Shown: positions 20,777-31,303 of the stretch, in pieces
Position numbering within the stretch: position 1 is the stretch's first letter
How the letters are laid out: each line of letters starts with the position of its first letter
Origin: Apostichopus japonicus
Taxonomy: Eukaryota > Echinodermata > Holothuroidea > Aspidochirotida > Stichopodidae
Assembly: GCF_037975245.1 (NCBI RefSeq)
Contig: NC_092562.1
Coordinates: forward strand, 7,231,501 to 7,295,500
Reading direction: 5' to 3'
Length of the DNA: 64,000 nt
Position numbers and translations under genes: made by a program
Notes under the pieces: model-generated
Told to the model about the DNA's origin: nothing
Database searches by the model: none
What the model saw: only the letters and a program-made list of their open reading frames with translations

Positions 20777-22003
20777 CAGGGCTCGAAATAAGCGGCGGCC
20801 AGTGCGGCCATGGCCGTGGGTGCCCTCGCCACTGGCCGCGATGCCCAAGGGAAAATTACTACTATCAAGGCCAGTACTGGCCTTGCCCTTTTTACCCATT
20901 GGCCTCCGTGCCTTTTGCAGGAATAGGCATTGGACAAATGCGACTTTGAGAATGACAAAAAAACGAATGATATGTTCCGAAAAAGCGTGGCTATTATTCG
21001 CGGAAAATGAAGAGCATGCTAGCGTATCGCGGTCACAGGACATGAATAACGAACTGTGATCGAAAATTGAACATCATCACAGTACTGACCTTGGTAGTTC
21101 TAACGGTACACAAATGTGAGCCTATCCAACTGATTAATATACGACCGCTCCGCGGGCTATCATTGCATTTTCGTAACGTAGTTCAGTGGGAAATTCAGTC
21201 GTAATGCAATACAGTGTTTCTAGAATCGCGAAGAAATTATTCCAGGGACAACAATGTGAACAAAATCATCATATTCTGAGAGAGAACATGTTTAGCTTCC
21301 TAACCATATCATTCACGTATATGTATGTATAACATACCTGTATTTATCGTAAATTGAAAGAAAGTTCGAAAAAGTTTACAACCAGTAGCAGCTACGGTCA
21401 AACACCACCTGCACACAGCAGTACCATTATACAGCTTTGGCTGATTGACGTCACCGAATCGTGCTCGCTTATTGGCTTAACAACTACATGAATGCGAGGT
21501 GATTGGTAGAATCTGGGAAATTCCCAGTAGAGTCAAGTTACACAGGATTATTTCGGGAGGGTGTGTCACTATTGGCAATTACAAGTACACCCAATTTCAG
21601 GTGGGAGTCGGAAGACCGAATAATTATGTAGTGGAGGGTTGTACACTGGAAGCATATGCAGCCATGCAGGTTGTATTATCGCCAGTGTTTCGGCGTTGTG
21701 TATGAATTTCATAATAATAATACTGTTTCATGGAGGAGTGTTACGCGGCAGTTTGAGGACCCAAACCGTAGCGGGTCCGGGTATGATCATGAAAGTTCCA
21801 GCATATTTTTGCCGATGATGTTTTTTTTGGGGGGGGGGGACATTGAGACATTCTTCGCATCATTTTTCAAAGTGGCCTTGGTGCCCTGCTCACAATTTCA
21901 TCGTTGGCCTTGCTGCCCTCCCCCCTGGCCTTGATGCCCTCCCCAAAAACATGTATTCCAAGGCCAGTTGGCCTGCCCTAGAAATTACGAAATTCGAGCC
22001 CTG
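20777..22003. mobile_element. hAT-superfamily DNA transposon, probably non-autonomous
   Basis: The 1,227-bp insert has terminal inverted repeats CAGGGCTCGAA.../...TTCGAGCCCTG and an exact 8-bp target duplication CCTAGTAC (20769-20776 and 22004-22011). CAGGG-type ends with 8-bp duplications are diagnostic of hAT. Repeated GGGCAnCAAGGCCA-type words near the right end (about 21870-21980) and GGCCAGT words near the left end look like subterminal transposase-binding motifs. No hAT transposase (BED finger, hAT dimerisation domain) is visible, so it would depend on a transposase in trans. It sits next to the right edge of the DIRS-like element. Confidence 0.92.
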
Positions 22004-22011
22004 CCTAGTAC

Positions 22012-22905
22012 AGTAAATCAATTATTCGCATTGTAGGAGCTAGCAAATATTATATGAGTACCAGAGTAGCTTGTGGGGTACAGAATACTTGAATAAGAAA
22101 AATTCACCTATGGATTTTGTATTTTGGTCATCTTGTAGGAGTGCCAGGATACCTTGTGGGGTGCAGACAGTGAAATAAATTTCAATTTGTCTCTCAAGAA
22201 CGTAAGCTTTCTAGCTAGCAAACAATGGAAATTCTCTGATTAAATTCGTCGAATTAACAGCGTTAATATTACAGTAAATTTTTTATTCGTATCATCGGAG
22301 CTAAAAAATAGTAATTTATTTAAAAAAAAAAATTAAAAATATTAAATTTCAATTTGTCTCTCAAGAACTTCGCTTTCTACCTAGCAAACAATGGAAATTC
22401 TTTGATATGAATTCATCAAATTGACAGCGGTAATCTGTACAGTAAATTTATTATTCACAGTGTAGGAGCTGAAAAATACTATATGAGTACCAGTGTAGCT
22501 TTTTGGGGTACAGAACTTGAATGTGATAATAATATACCATAGTGCATCTAAGTTGCAGCCTAAAGAAGATGACTTCATTGCTATTACCAGCCAATCAATA
22601 ACTTTGACAGTGGTTTTATACTGGAATATGAAAATTCACATATTGATGCTGTATTCTGGTCATCTTGTATGAGTGCCAGAAAACCTTGTGGGGCACAGAC
22701 AGTGAAATAAAATTTATATTTGTCTCGCAAGAAATAACACATTCTATCTAGCAATCAATTGAAATTCCTCGATATGAATTCATGGAATTGACAGTGGTAA
22801 TCTGTACAGTAAATTTATTATTCACAGTGTAGGAGCTAAAAATATTATTTGAGTACCATTGTAGCTTGTGGAGTACAGAACTTAAATGTGATATCTGTTC
22901 ACGTT
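22012..22905 (+). repeat. ~370-bp repeat array (main block)
   Basis: At least two and a half diverged units are visible. Anchors are TGAGTACCAG(A/T)GTAGCTT(G/T)TGGGGTACAGAA near 22054 and 22483 with a related copy near 22850, and TTTGTCTC(T/G)CAAGAA near 22187, 22350 and 22718. Units also share TCTGTACAGTAAATTTATTATTCACAGTGTAGGAGCT in parts. No coding content. A related unit lies at 16940-17215. Confidence 0.75.
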
Positions 22906-24559
22906 AAAGCACCCAAATTGGTTGCCAGAGGTAGCAAATTATCAAAGTACAGTAAAGAACTTCTATTCTAAATAAATAACATAACTAATGTCTGCAATTT
23001 ATGAATCAGAATTGACCAGACCTTACACTATTCTGGAAATTATATTAAAGATTGTTGAAAGTTTGACAATCTATAAATTTTCCAAAATTTGTTCTTTCTT
23101 TAATGGTGGTATGTCACTCCATTGCTGCTATATTTGGGAATTCTGTTGTTATTTCCTTTCTTAACATAAAATTTGCTATTACAAGACAAGTTTTTAATGA
23201 TATTGATGATGTTATTAACAAAATATTAGAGTATCTCTATAAAAAGTTACATTTGAAAAAAAGGGGTCTTTGTTGTTGACAATCTACCTACAAGGTATAG
23301 TGACAGTTTAGAACTTATTATAGTTCAAATCCTCAGTGTTTATTAAAGTTACTTTAAGAGCGTTTCAGATATACTGAAGGTTTCGGACATCACCTTTGAA
23401 AAATGTTAGCAAAGCTGCATAACAATAATACATATTTCAGCAGGTAACAACAATATGAAGTAATAACTTTTGCTATTGAAACATGTTCAAGCAACAATAT
23501 CTGTCTACTTCAAAATATACACAACAGTCAGACAGTCGCAGATTTACTATTATGAATTTTTGAGGGAATGCACAGTTTACTAAAACAACATAGACTGGGA
23601 ATCAACAAGGTGTACTGAAAAATAATGGCACTGGAAATTCTTGGGAAAATAAATGCCCTGAGGCACATATTTTCAAACTGAACATCTGGACAGAGCCAAT
23701 AGGGTCAATGTCCAATGTTTGGTAGTATCCAGCAATGTACATGGAAATTTACTTTGCAAGAAAAATTAAATGAATGAATTTATATTCCGGTAGTACCATC
23801 AGTATCAATAACACTGAATGATACCATACCAACAACACTAAGATTACTGTTTACAGCTCCTTTATGTGAGATTCAATATCATTAACGATCAACTTGCTCC
23901 ATCTGTACATCTAGACTGATCTATCTCCCTGGGTTATGATAGCTAGATTATGGGACAAACATTAACATAACATCTGTCCACGAGATGTCTGTGTTGTTTG
24001 GCCATAAGAAATCTACATGGTTCACTTTATCCATGCCAGATACTGAAAATATGGAGACAGTGTTTATACAATCTGATAGACATAAACTTTAAAATGCAAT
24101 CTGATAGACATAAACTTTTCAAAGTGAAAATCTGAAGGTTTGGTTTAACTGAAACCTTATCTAATGTTAATGTATCATCACTGTTTACTACATACTCAAT
24201 TCATACTTATTTAGAATACACAGATAGTGACCATTCATTGATAACATCCGTTTAAAGTTAATCTCTGCTTCACCACATTCGTTACCTGTCCAGCATACCA
24301 TTTGCATCGGCCAACGTTCACCAGCACTTTCCCTAAACAAATAGCAAGTTCTAATAAAATTTTAAAAAAACTAAATTATTTTTCAGAAAATGGTATTCTT
24401 AATGACTGCAAAGAAATTTCTGTATTATCCCCCAAAAGGGGTATAGAATCCTTTTTAGCTTTTACAGTTTCCACTTTTCCATCATATATGACACATGCAT
24501 TTGGTCATTGTTATAATCATCTAGCAGCAGGTCCACCTTGAGGGAGGTGGGCTGGGGCA
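22906..24559. other. Intergenic DNA
   Basis: AT-rich and unique-looking, apart from the duplicated phrase AATCTGATAGACATAAACTT near 24070 and 24099. No gene recognised. Confidence 0.5.
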
Positions 24560-24563
24560 TTAA

Positions 24564-26446
24564 AGACCAACTATGGAGACTTTTCGATGAACATAAAATC
24601 CCACCATTTTGCATGTATGTAATCCTTAACTCACTCCAATTACATTGCTGTAATTAACTTTACCAATTTCGGACGTTAAATACGTGAAAAATGGGAAGAA
24701 AAGTCAGCTTTTTATGAAACCTGTTTCAGACATTCCTGAAACATTCCCAAGACATGGGGTGACCATGTGACGTCACTGTTTGTATACCTCACTCAAAACA
24801 ATACTTTTAGTGTGTAAAGTTGTATACTTGAGCTGCCAAAAACGATATTACTCCTTTTCCCCCGAAATGCCACAATTCTGTGTTGTTGGAGGTTGCAGTT
24901 ATACCTCATCCAACAAAAGCATCAGCTTTTTTAGATTTCCGAATAAAAGAACCGACGTAAAACGCCGCAGACTTTGGATCAATTTTTGAGATCCACGCGG
25001 AAAGATTTTTCAGCACCCGGAGTATCTCATGCCCATGAGTCCACATGCATGACCCTGCCTCTGTGTAAGCTGCAAATGTCTCATTCTGCGAAAGTTATAT
25101 TCTGTCGATAGCTGTGTCGGACCATGGCCGGACATAGCTAATGTGAAATTGACCGTAAACAAGCTCTGGACGTCCTTACATGTAACATTATATCACGCAA
25201 TTGACAGTATAATATTTACCGTAAGAGATGACCGTGTATATACCGTGCATATAGGGTAGCATTGTTAGTACATGCATGGAGCTATAGCTCCATGGTACAT
25301 GTATGGTTCACAGCATGTTTAAATAGTCATGCTATAGGATTTCATCGCATTTATCTATTTCCTTTTTTGTATTCCAGTATCGTGAGTTCGTGATACATTG
25401 TGTTATATTGTCCGTTATGTTTATTCCGGCATCTGCATGGTCCAAGGAGTTGAATAAAAACGGTTCTATGTAGCGATCGGACGTTTTATTTCGTTAGTGA
25501 CTGTCTTGTGATTGTGGGATGTAACTGGTCAAGGCCTGTTTCAACTAGACCTAACTCTATGGAATTACACAGAGTCACGGTAGTATTTCGCCCAGGATTG
25601 AACGAGAAACGTGGATTTGGATATTCACTGCTAAATTTTGTTTATTGAAAGGATACTTTTTCTGTGTTTGTACTTTTGGATATTAAAACGAGTAAGTACT
25701 ATGTTCAGCTGAAGCTTAGTCATGTATATGCTACCCTGGTCGATTCGGGTCAGCGTCTTCTCGTAGTTGTTCGATTATGTTTAGTGTCTTTTTGGTAATT
25801 CGTTGACAGTAACGTAAGCCATTTTCCCATCACATATCACGCATGAGGCATCTTTTAGGTCTATTCTTCTGTTCAGTTTACGGTATCTTGCGATCAAATT
25901 GTATTACGGAATCGCCAAGCTGCTTGCATGTTCTACAGTATATTGTACCGTACGGACCTATTGACGCTCCGCTATGTAAAAGATGCTTCCATTTGAGTGG
26001 AAATTTTGCTAATGAAATAACCAATTTAACTAAAATTTCTGCTTATAATTGTCTTAAAACTAGTTGTTAACCTTCATGTGTTCTTGTTTTAAGCTAACAG
26101 CTTTTCAAACGCTCGAAATTGGAAGTCAAAAACAGTACAATTGATCGCTATCTGTGTACAAACAGCTATCTGTGTACAAACAGTGCCTATATCAGCGTTT
26201 GATTTTCGCGGTATACAAACAATGACGTCACACGGTGACCAGAGGCTCCTTTGGGTCAATCTCTGTTTTCAGACATTCCAGAGGTTCATGTCACGTGACT
26301 ACCCAAAATGTCCATTTTCATGGTCGTTTTTTGATGGGTTATAGTAGGTTTTTGAAGATTATTTTTTACACATGTTGATTATGGGTATGTAAACTCCTAA
26401 ATTAATGGAAAATCCCAAAAAAAAAATTTGCCTCCATAGTTGGTCT
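24564..26446 (+). mobile_element. TTAA-target DNA transposon with THAP-domain start (Kolobok-like)
   Basis: The 1,883-bp element is flanked by TTAA on both sides (24560-24563 and 26447-26450). Its terminal inverted repeats AGACCAACTATGGAGAC and GCCTCCATAGTTGGTCT match at 16 of 17 bases. TTAA duplication is known for piggyBac and Kolobok. The THAP-type zinc-finger start it carries favours Kolobok, whose transposases often have a THAP domain. No further transposase domain was recognised in the remaining ~1.4 kb, so this is a deleted, non-autonomous copy or one whose later exons are decayed. Confidence 0.82.
24867..24989 (+). pseudogene. THAP-domain N-terminus of a transposase, truncated
   Basis: The frame from ATG at 24867 begins MPQFCVVGGCS and continues to SFFRFPNKRT and RRLW. 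This is the classic N-terminal half of a THAP zinc finger: Met-Pro start, Cys-x4-Cys at residues 5 and 10, an SFFRFP strand, and an Arg/Trp helix ending in RRLWINF. The C-terminal zinc ligands (Cys-x2-His) are missing because the frame meets TGA after about 40 residues. THAP domains bind DNA and in transposases recognise the element ends. An in-frame extension upstream to 24780 is probably untranslated. It lies about 300 bp from the left TIR, the expected place for the first coding exon. Confidence 0.7.
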
Positions 26447-26450
26447 TTAA

Positions 26451-27810
26451 GTGTCCTATGACCAGGACACACTTACCAAAGTGACCAATTTCAGGGGTAC
26501 AAGAGAACTTTCTTGTTCTTCTGTTCCACTCTGCTAAGTCCAATGGCTAATAAAAGAGATATCCATTTTACTAAGTACTGCTCTTTTACTTATTCTGTTG
26601 CTTTCCAATGCACATGCAACCATGTTTTTCCATGCATTAGATTCTGCTCCAGTATCTCCAATACTATGGCATCAAGTTGCGCATCTGCATTAAAAGAATG
26701 ATTAAGAAAATGTATTCTTCAACATCGTAATTGATTCAAATGACTATTTCACAGTTTATCTTGATCCGTAAAGATCTGTGGCAAATAGAAATATGGACAG
26801 CATATAGTAATACACAGCTGGGGAATCCAAAGCATTCTTGACCTTTTAATGGGAAAATTGCTTGTTGTGAATAATATAATAATTAATAGTGTATAGACAC
26901 AATTTCAAGGGTTAACTTGAAGCTATATATACAGTAATAAGCAAATTTATGGAGGATTTGTTCTACCTGCTGCAGCTCCACAATCTTGTTTCTTTGTCAC
27001 CACTGGATGTTTTTGGGGGGAGGAGGGGGTGATGCCCAATGGTTACTAACAAGGGGGATGTCAGTTATGGAGGTAGAGAGAAGGGCCGGGTACATTTCTA
27101 CAGAAACCTGAATCAGTATACTCCTAGTCCACTGTAGCTCTGCATACACACCTCACTGCTAGCCTAGCATAAACAGTGCCAACAACTCAGCCCTATGAAT
27201 ATGCTGTGCCAAACTCTAAACTGATAACTTATTTCTTTAGCACTTTTAAGTTTTGCTTTGAATTAATCCATGACCTAGTATCCCTATATTCACACCAATT
27301 CAAAAACCCCTAAAATGCACGAGGTATTAAATCTGTGAATAAATGAAACAAATAGCAGTTGTGGAATATAATTTATGCCAAAAGTTAACAATAGGTTTAA
27401 ATTAAAGAAATGACCTATTGGCAGCTTGGCCTAGCTTAGAGAAAAAGTCTAGGTAGCCTAGCTTTAGCACATTAACAGTAGCACCTCATCGGTCTTTTCC
27501 GAATTTAGTCTTTCTTTCTCAGTTGTAAGTCACGTCTCCTCCTCTTCACAGTATTTTCACTGTGACACTCAGCATTTTGGCCATTTGCGAAACCCATCTA
27601 CACATATTCCTCCACTTTTGTCATCAATTTCAAAGGACATTTTGAACATTTAAATTTTGTTAACATTATTAAGTTATACAGGTGAATTTCTTGCGTTTCC
27701 TCATTGGGTCAAAGTATTTGTTATGTTTGCATACTTCGACACACAAATTGTGTATAGTGCCATCTTTCTAATTTAGTAGCAGTAAGAGACTACTGGGTGA
27801 CGGTGTCACC
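26451..27810. other. Intergenic DNA
   Basis: No recognisable gene. There is a GGGGGGAGGAGGGGG patch at about 27016-27030. The rest is AT-rich and unremarkable. Confidence 0.5.
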
Positions 27811-27814
27811 ATAT

Positions 27815-28975
27815 GTTAGCATCAGAGCCATCAGCCTGATCAGTCACCCAAGCATGATACTCCTACCAGTGATTCTAAATAGACTTGAGCCACAAGCAGA
27901 AAAAATAATACCAGAGGAACAAGTAGGATTTAGGAAAGGACTCAGCACAGTAGAGCAAATCTTTAATCTCAGACTACTGAATGAGAAATACCGTACTGAC
28001 CAAAACCACTTTTCCATAACTTCATCGACTTCAAGAAAGCTTTTGACCAGGTCTGGAAAGATGGATTGTGTGAGCTACTAAGGAAGTTTAACATTAGCAA
28101 GGGGATTGTAAATGCGATCGAGGCCCTGTATCAAGCATCCAAGAGTGCTGTCTTAATTGGAGATGAAATCAGCGATTGGTTCCACCCCCGAGTTGGGGTC
28201 CGGCAATGTTGTCTGTTATCACCAATATTGTGCAATATATTCCTGAATATATCATGATAGAAACTCTTGATGGGTATGAAGGAACAGTGAGTGTTGGGGG
28301 AAGTACTATTACCAACCTAAGATTTGCAGATGACATTGACCTCACTTAGCAGGACAACCAGAGGAACTTACCACCCTTACAAGAATACTAGAGGAAAGTG
28401 CAAAGCAACTTGGCATGGAAAATCAATGCCGAGAAGAGCAATTATCCCTCCATCTGGAGGGATAATTGAGCATCACAATGAAAACAAGAATGGGTCTCCT
28501 GAGAGCACTAGTAACAACAGTAGTGTTCACGTATGGCTGCGAAACGTGGACTTTAAATGCGGAGATGGAATAGCGAATAAATGCTTTTGAAATGAACTGT
28601 ATCCGGAGATTTCTCCAGATCCATTACACTTCGCAGACCACGAACAAGCAAGTATGGCAAATAATGGAGAGTTTCATAGGGGGTGCAGGAACCCCTCCTT
28701 TCAGTTGTGAAAAGAAGAAAACTTCAGTGGTTTGGGCATGTAATTAGACAGAAGAACAGCCTGGCAAACACTATATTGCAAGGAGGGACAGATGGGGTAC
28801 AAAGGAGAGGCAGGCCGGTTAAAACTTGGATTGACAACATAAAAACCTGGACTGGGATGGACTTCAACCAGCTCAAAAGAACAGCTGACGATCATGAATC
28901 ATGGAAAGCTTGTGTCGTGTCATCATGTTGCCCCAACGCCTTCAAGCTATGGGACATAGATAGATAGACAGACAG
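27815..28975 (+). pseudogene. RTE-like non-LTR retrotransposon remnant (reverse transcriptase and 3' end)
   Basis: Across shifting frames the segment reads as the C-terminal half of an RTE-type endonuclease-reverse transcriptase. It starts at RAISLISHPS near 27820, passes EEQVGFRKGLSTVEQIFNLR, VGVRQCCLLSPILCNIFLN and the catalytic box RFADDIDL near 28322. It then jumps, with an apparent internal deletion, to FTYGC(E)TWTL (about 28530-28556), and finally to KLQWFGHVIRQ and GRPVKTWIDNIKTW (28716-28850), typical of the RTE C-terminus. In VGVRQCC the usual Gly of RQGC is replaced by Cys. It is 5'-truncated, as LINE copies commonly are, and ends in a TAGATAGATAGACAGACAG tract like the short-repeat tails of RTE elements. 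Several frameshifts and stops make it inactive. Confidence 0.85.
28439..28468. repeat. Tight 30-bp palindrome inside the RTE remnant
   Basis: CAATTATCCCTCCA and TGGAGGGATAATTG are perfect 14-bp inverted arms with a 2-bp spacer. The palindrome lies where the LINE coding sequence appears internally deleted, so it may mark the repair junction. Confidence 0.8.
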
Positions 28976-29419
28976 ATATTTAGCCAACTAGCGATTTGTA
29001 ACTTCACATGTAAACCATGGTCATCAAAATATGGTCCAGCTGTCGTTACCAGTTGCGTGAAACACGAAAAACACCACACAATAGTATAGCAGCACACTGC
29101 TTGTTGCGAACAAGCGAATCAGAATGTCAGATTTTTAAAGGCATTCAAGAAAAGATATGCATATCAGGTTATGAATTAGAGTATATGGAAGTTAATGACA
29201 TTTATGTTATCTTCACACATGAAATGCATAGAAAACCTATTATTCCATTTGTAGAATTTACGCCCCATCCAAACGAAAAGCGCACATCACAGTTGTAGCT
29301 AGGCTAGATCACAACTACAGTATTAGATCAATTAAATAGAGTAGGCCTACACATATAATGACAGTTTATGCTTCACTGACTTTTCAGGTTTGCCAATAGT
29401 AGTTGTACTGTACCAGAGG

Positions 29420-29800
29420 TCATTGTCTTAAACTCCAGAAGTTACAAAGTAGGATTAATATTCGGACTAACTTTTTTTCTCATAGGGTTGTGAATGAATG
29501 GAATGGTTTGCCTGAGAAAGTTGTATTGCAACTAGTGTGAATGGGTTTAAGAATGCTTTGGACGAGTACATTATGCAATGTAATCGGGTATGACTTTTTG
29601 TGTCTTCGGTTTTATTTCTCTCCCACAGGGTCCTTGATGGGGACTGGATTGTCCCTCCTGATCCTTTTTTCTACTTAACTAAGATATATACTTTGGTGTA
29701 GGATTTAGCAATAGTTGGGAGTCTGTGGGCAAACCTAAGACTGATATTGTGGTGTGAACTTCTCAGGAATGTAGTACTAGGCTATGGTAGGTGCAATTGA
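29420..29800 (+). pseudogene. Non-LTR retrotransposon 3' tail
   Basis: A short frame reads ...NFFSHRVVNEWNGLPEKVV (around 29470-29525), then shifts to a ...NGFKNALDEYI-type phrase. The FxxRVVNxWNxLPxxVV...FKxxLD pattern is the conserved C-terminal end of many CR1/Jockey-group reverse transcriptases. The following ~200 bp would be the 3' UTR. The rest of the element is absent. Confidence 0.65.
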
Positions 29801-30170
29801 TTAAATGGGTCTGTCGAAAAAAAACCCGCAACAACTGGATGCTGGTGTATGTTGTAGCTTATGTATTTTCCATTAACATATATACCATACGGTCATGTGT
29901 TTAATAAGACTACATGGATCACACTGACACAGTATGCCTACTTGTCAGTTCTGTCAACTGAGTACAGGGCTATTAATGACATTCAGTTTTTTATTATGCT
30001 GACACCAAATGGCCTTAATGAAAATTTTAAAATTGTTACCTACTTCTCATACTGCCATTACTGGCCTAACCTGAACAGTGATGTATTCAAATGCAAGAAG
30101 CCTTTAAGCTTTCATTTAAGAATCGTTTCAGCCTGTCCCATTTCGGACATGTGATTGGCAGGTTTCCGAT

Positions 30171-30569
30171 TTAAAGGGTGTAAAGACTCGCACACAAAGA
30201 AACGTCTGTTGCCGGTAATCTGACCTAGTTTCGAATGAGGTGAAACAGAAGTGTTAGACACCACCATCTATCCCAGGAAATACACACACTGCTTGCTACC
30301 GTCGTTGGTAATTAGACTTTAGTATAGTCAATACATGCAGCAACGGTAAATACCCACAACACAGTGTACATAGCAGCAATGGACATCTCAGCAGGGAGTT
30401 GTTATGGAACTCCCTGATCTCAGGTCCAGATAAAAGATAACAAGGTCTCACGTTTCATTACTGTCTGCATTTTGTAGCGACAAGAAGAAAACTTCACTTG
30501 CAAGCAACGGAAAGTTAACTTTTTTCGGAGGGCGGCATACGGTTTGGGACGAGTCTTCAATGCCTTTAA
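30171..30569. mobile_element. TTAA-flanked MITE, copy A
   Basis: The 391-bp body 30175-30565 lies between TTAA (30171-30174) and TTAA (30566-30569). Its ends are AGGGTGTAAAGACTCG and the inverse of AGGCATTGAAGACTCG, an imperfect TIR. Related copies lie at 39850-39966 plus 47096-47142 (split) and at 54207-54552 (inverted). It is non-coding. The TTAA target points to a piggyBac or Kolobok transposase in trans. Confidence 0.85.
30385..30422. repeat. 26-bp hairpin insertion with 6-bp duplication inside MITE copy A
   Basis: Copy A has ATCTCA, then a 26-bp insert with CAGGGAGTT / AACTCCCTG arms, then ATCTCA again. Copies B and C read straight through a single ATCTCA. The insert is therefore a derived event in copy A with a 6-bp target duplication. 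Confidence 0.75.
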
Positions 30570-31140
30570 ATAGCTTATCAAAAGGGAGCTGTTCTGTAAA
30601 GCAAGAAAATCACACATATGCATGCACACAAACACACCCATATAACAATTTCTGAATATCTTTTCAGCTGCCCAAAGGTACTGGAATGCAAGCTCTGTTG
30701 GGTGAGTTAAACAACCCTCTTTGTACTCTTTTAGGCAGTTGTTAAAACATCCTTTGGGTGACCCTCACACTCTACCAGGTACCGCAAAGCAGAGGCAAAA
30801 TTAAGTGTGTGTGATACCTTCATCTTATGAGAGTGGGATGGTGTAAGTGTGGTCTCTGTCAATTTGGGAGCTAGCTCCAAGTCTTTGTTTTCTTGAAAGC
30901 TGACAAGATCTTTCAGTGGTTTCACACTGACCTCTGTACTTGTGTATTTGCAAGCTCAGAAGGAACCCAGATGTTATTGCATTAACCAATGCTGACAATT
31001 TGGACATGTGGTACATCTGTAAGGAGGTGCAGGAAGCGGTTGGAGTTGCATGGATGTGGAATCTTGTAGATAGTCTGTCAGTCTTTTCCACAGATTATCT
31101 CAAAGCTTCTCCACATTTGGGTATCTACAAAACAAAGATC

Positions 31141-31303
31141 TAAGACCTGCAAAACTAAGACCCTACTGCAAAACTAAAACCCCACCAACTGCAATACTAA
31201 GACCCTACTCCAAAATAAGACCCCACCGACTTCAAAATTCAGACCAACTGCAAAACTTAGATCCCACCAACTGCAAACTAAGACAATACTGCAAAACTAA
31301 AGT
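31141..31303 (+). repeat. Degenerate tandem array, consensus CTGCAAAACTAAGACCCCAC
   Basis: About eight imperfect units of 16-22 bp are visible, for example CTGCAAAACTAAGACCCTA, CTGCAAAACTAAAACCCCACC and CTGCAAACTAAGACAATA. No open frame follows the repeat. Confidence 0.8.

Noticed and set aside
20737-21059. Overlapping frames at the left end of the hAT element
   Set aside because: They come from GGCC-rich subterminal repeats and lack hAT transposase motifs.
25275-25294. Perfect 20-bp palindrome CATGGAGCTATAGCTCCATG
   Set aside because: Short, single, inside a decayed transposon; no reason to assign a role.
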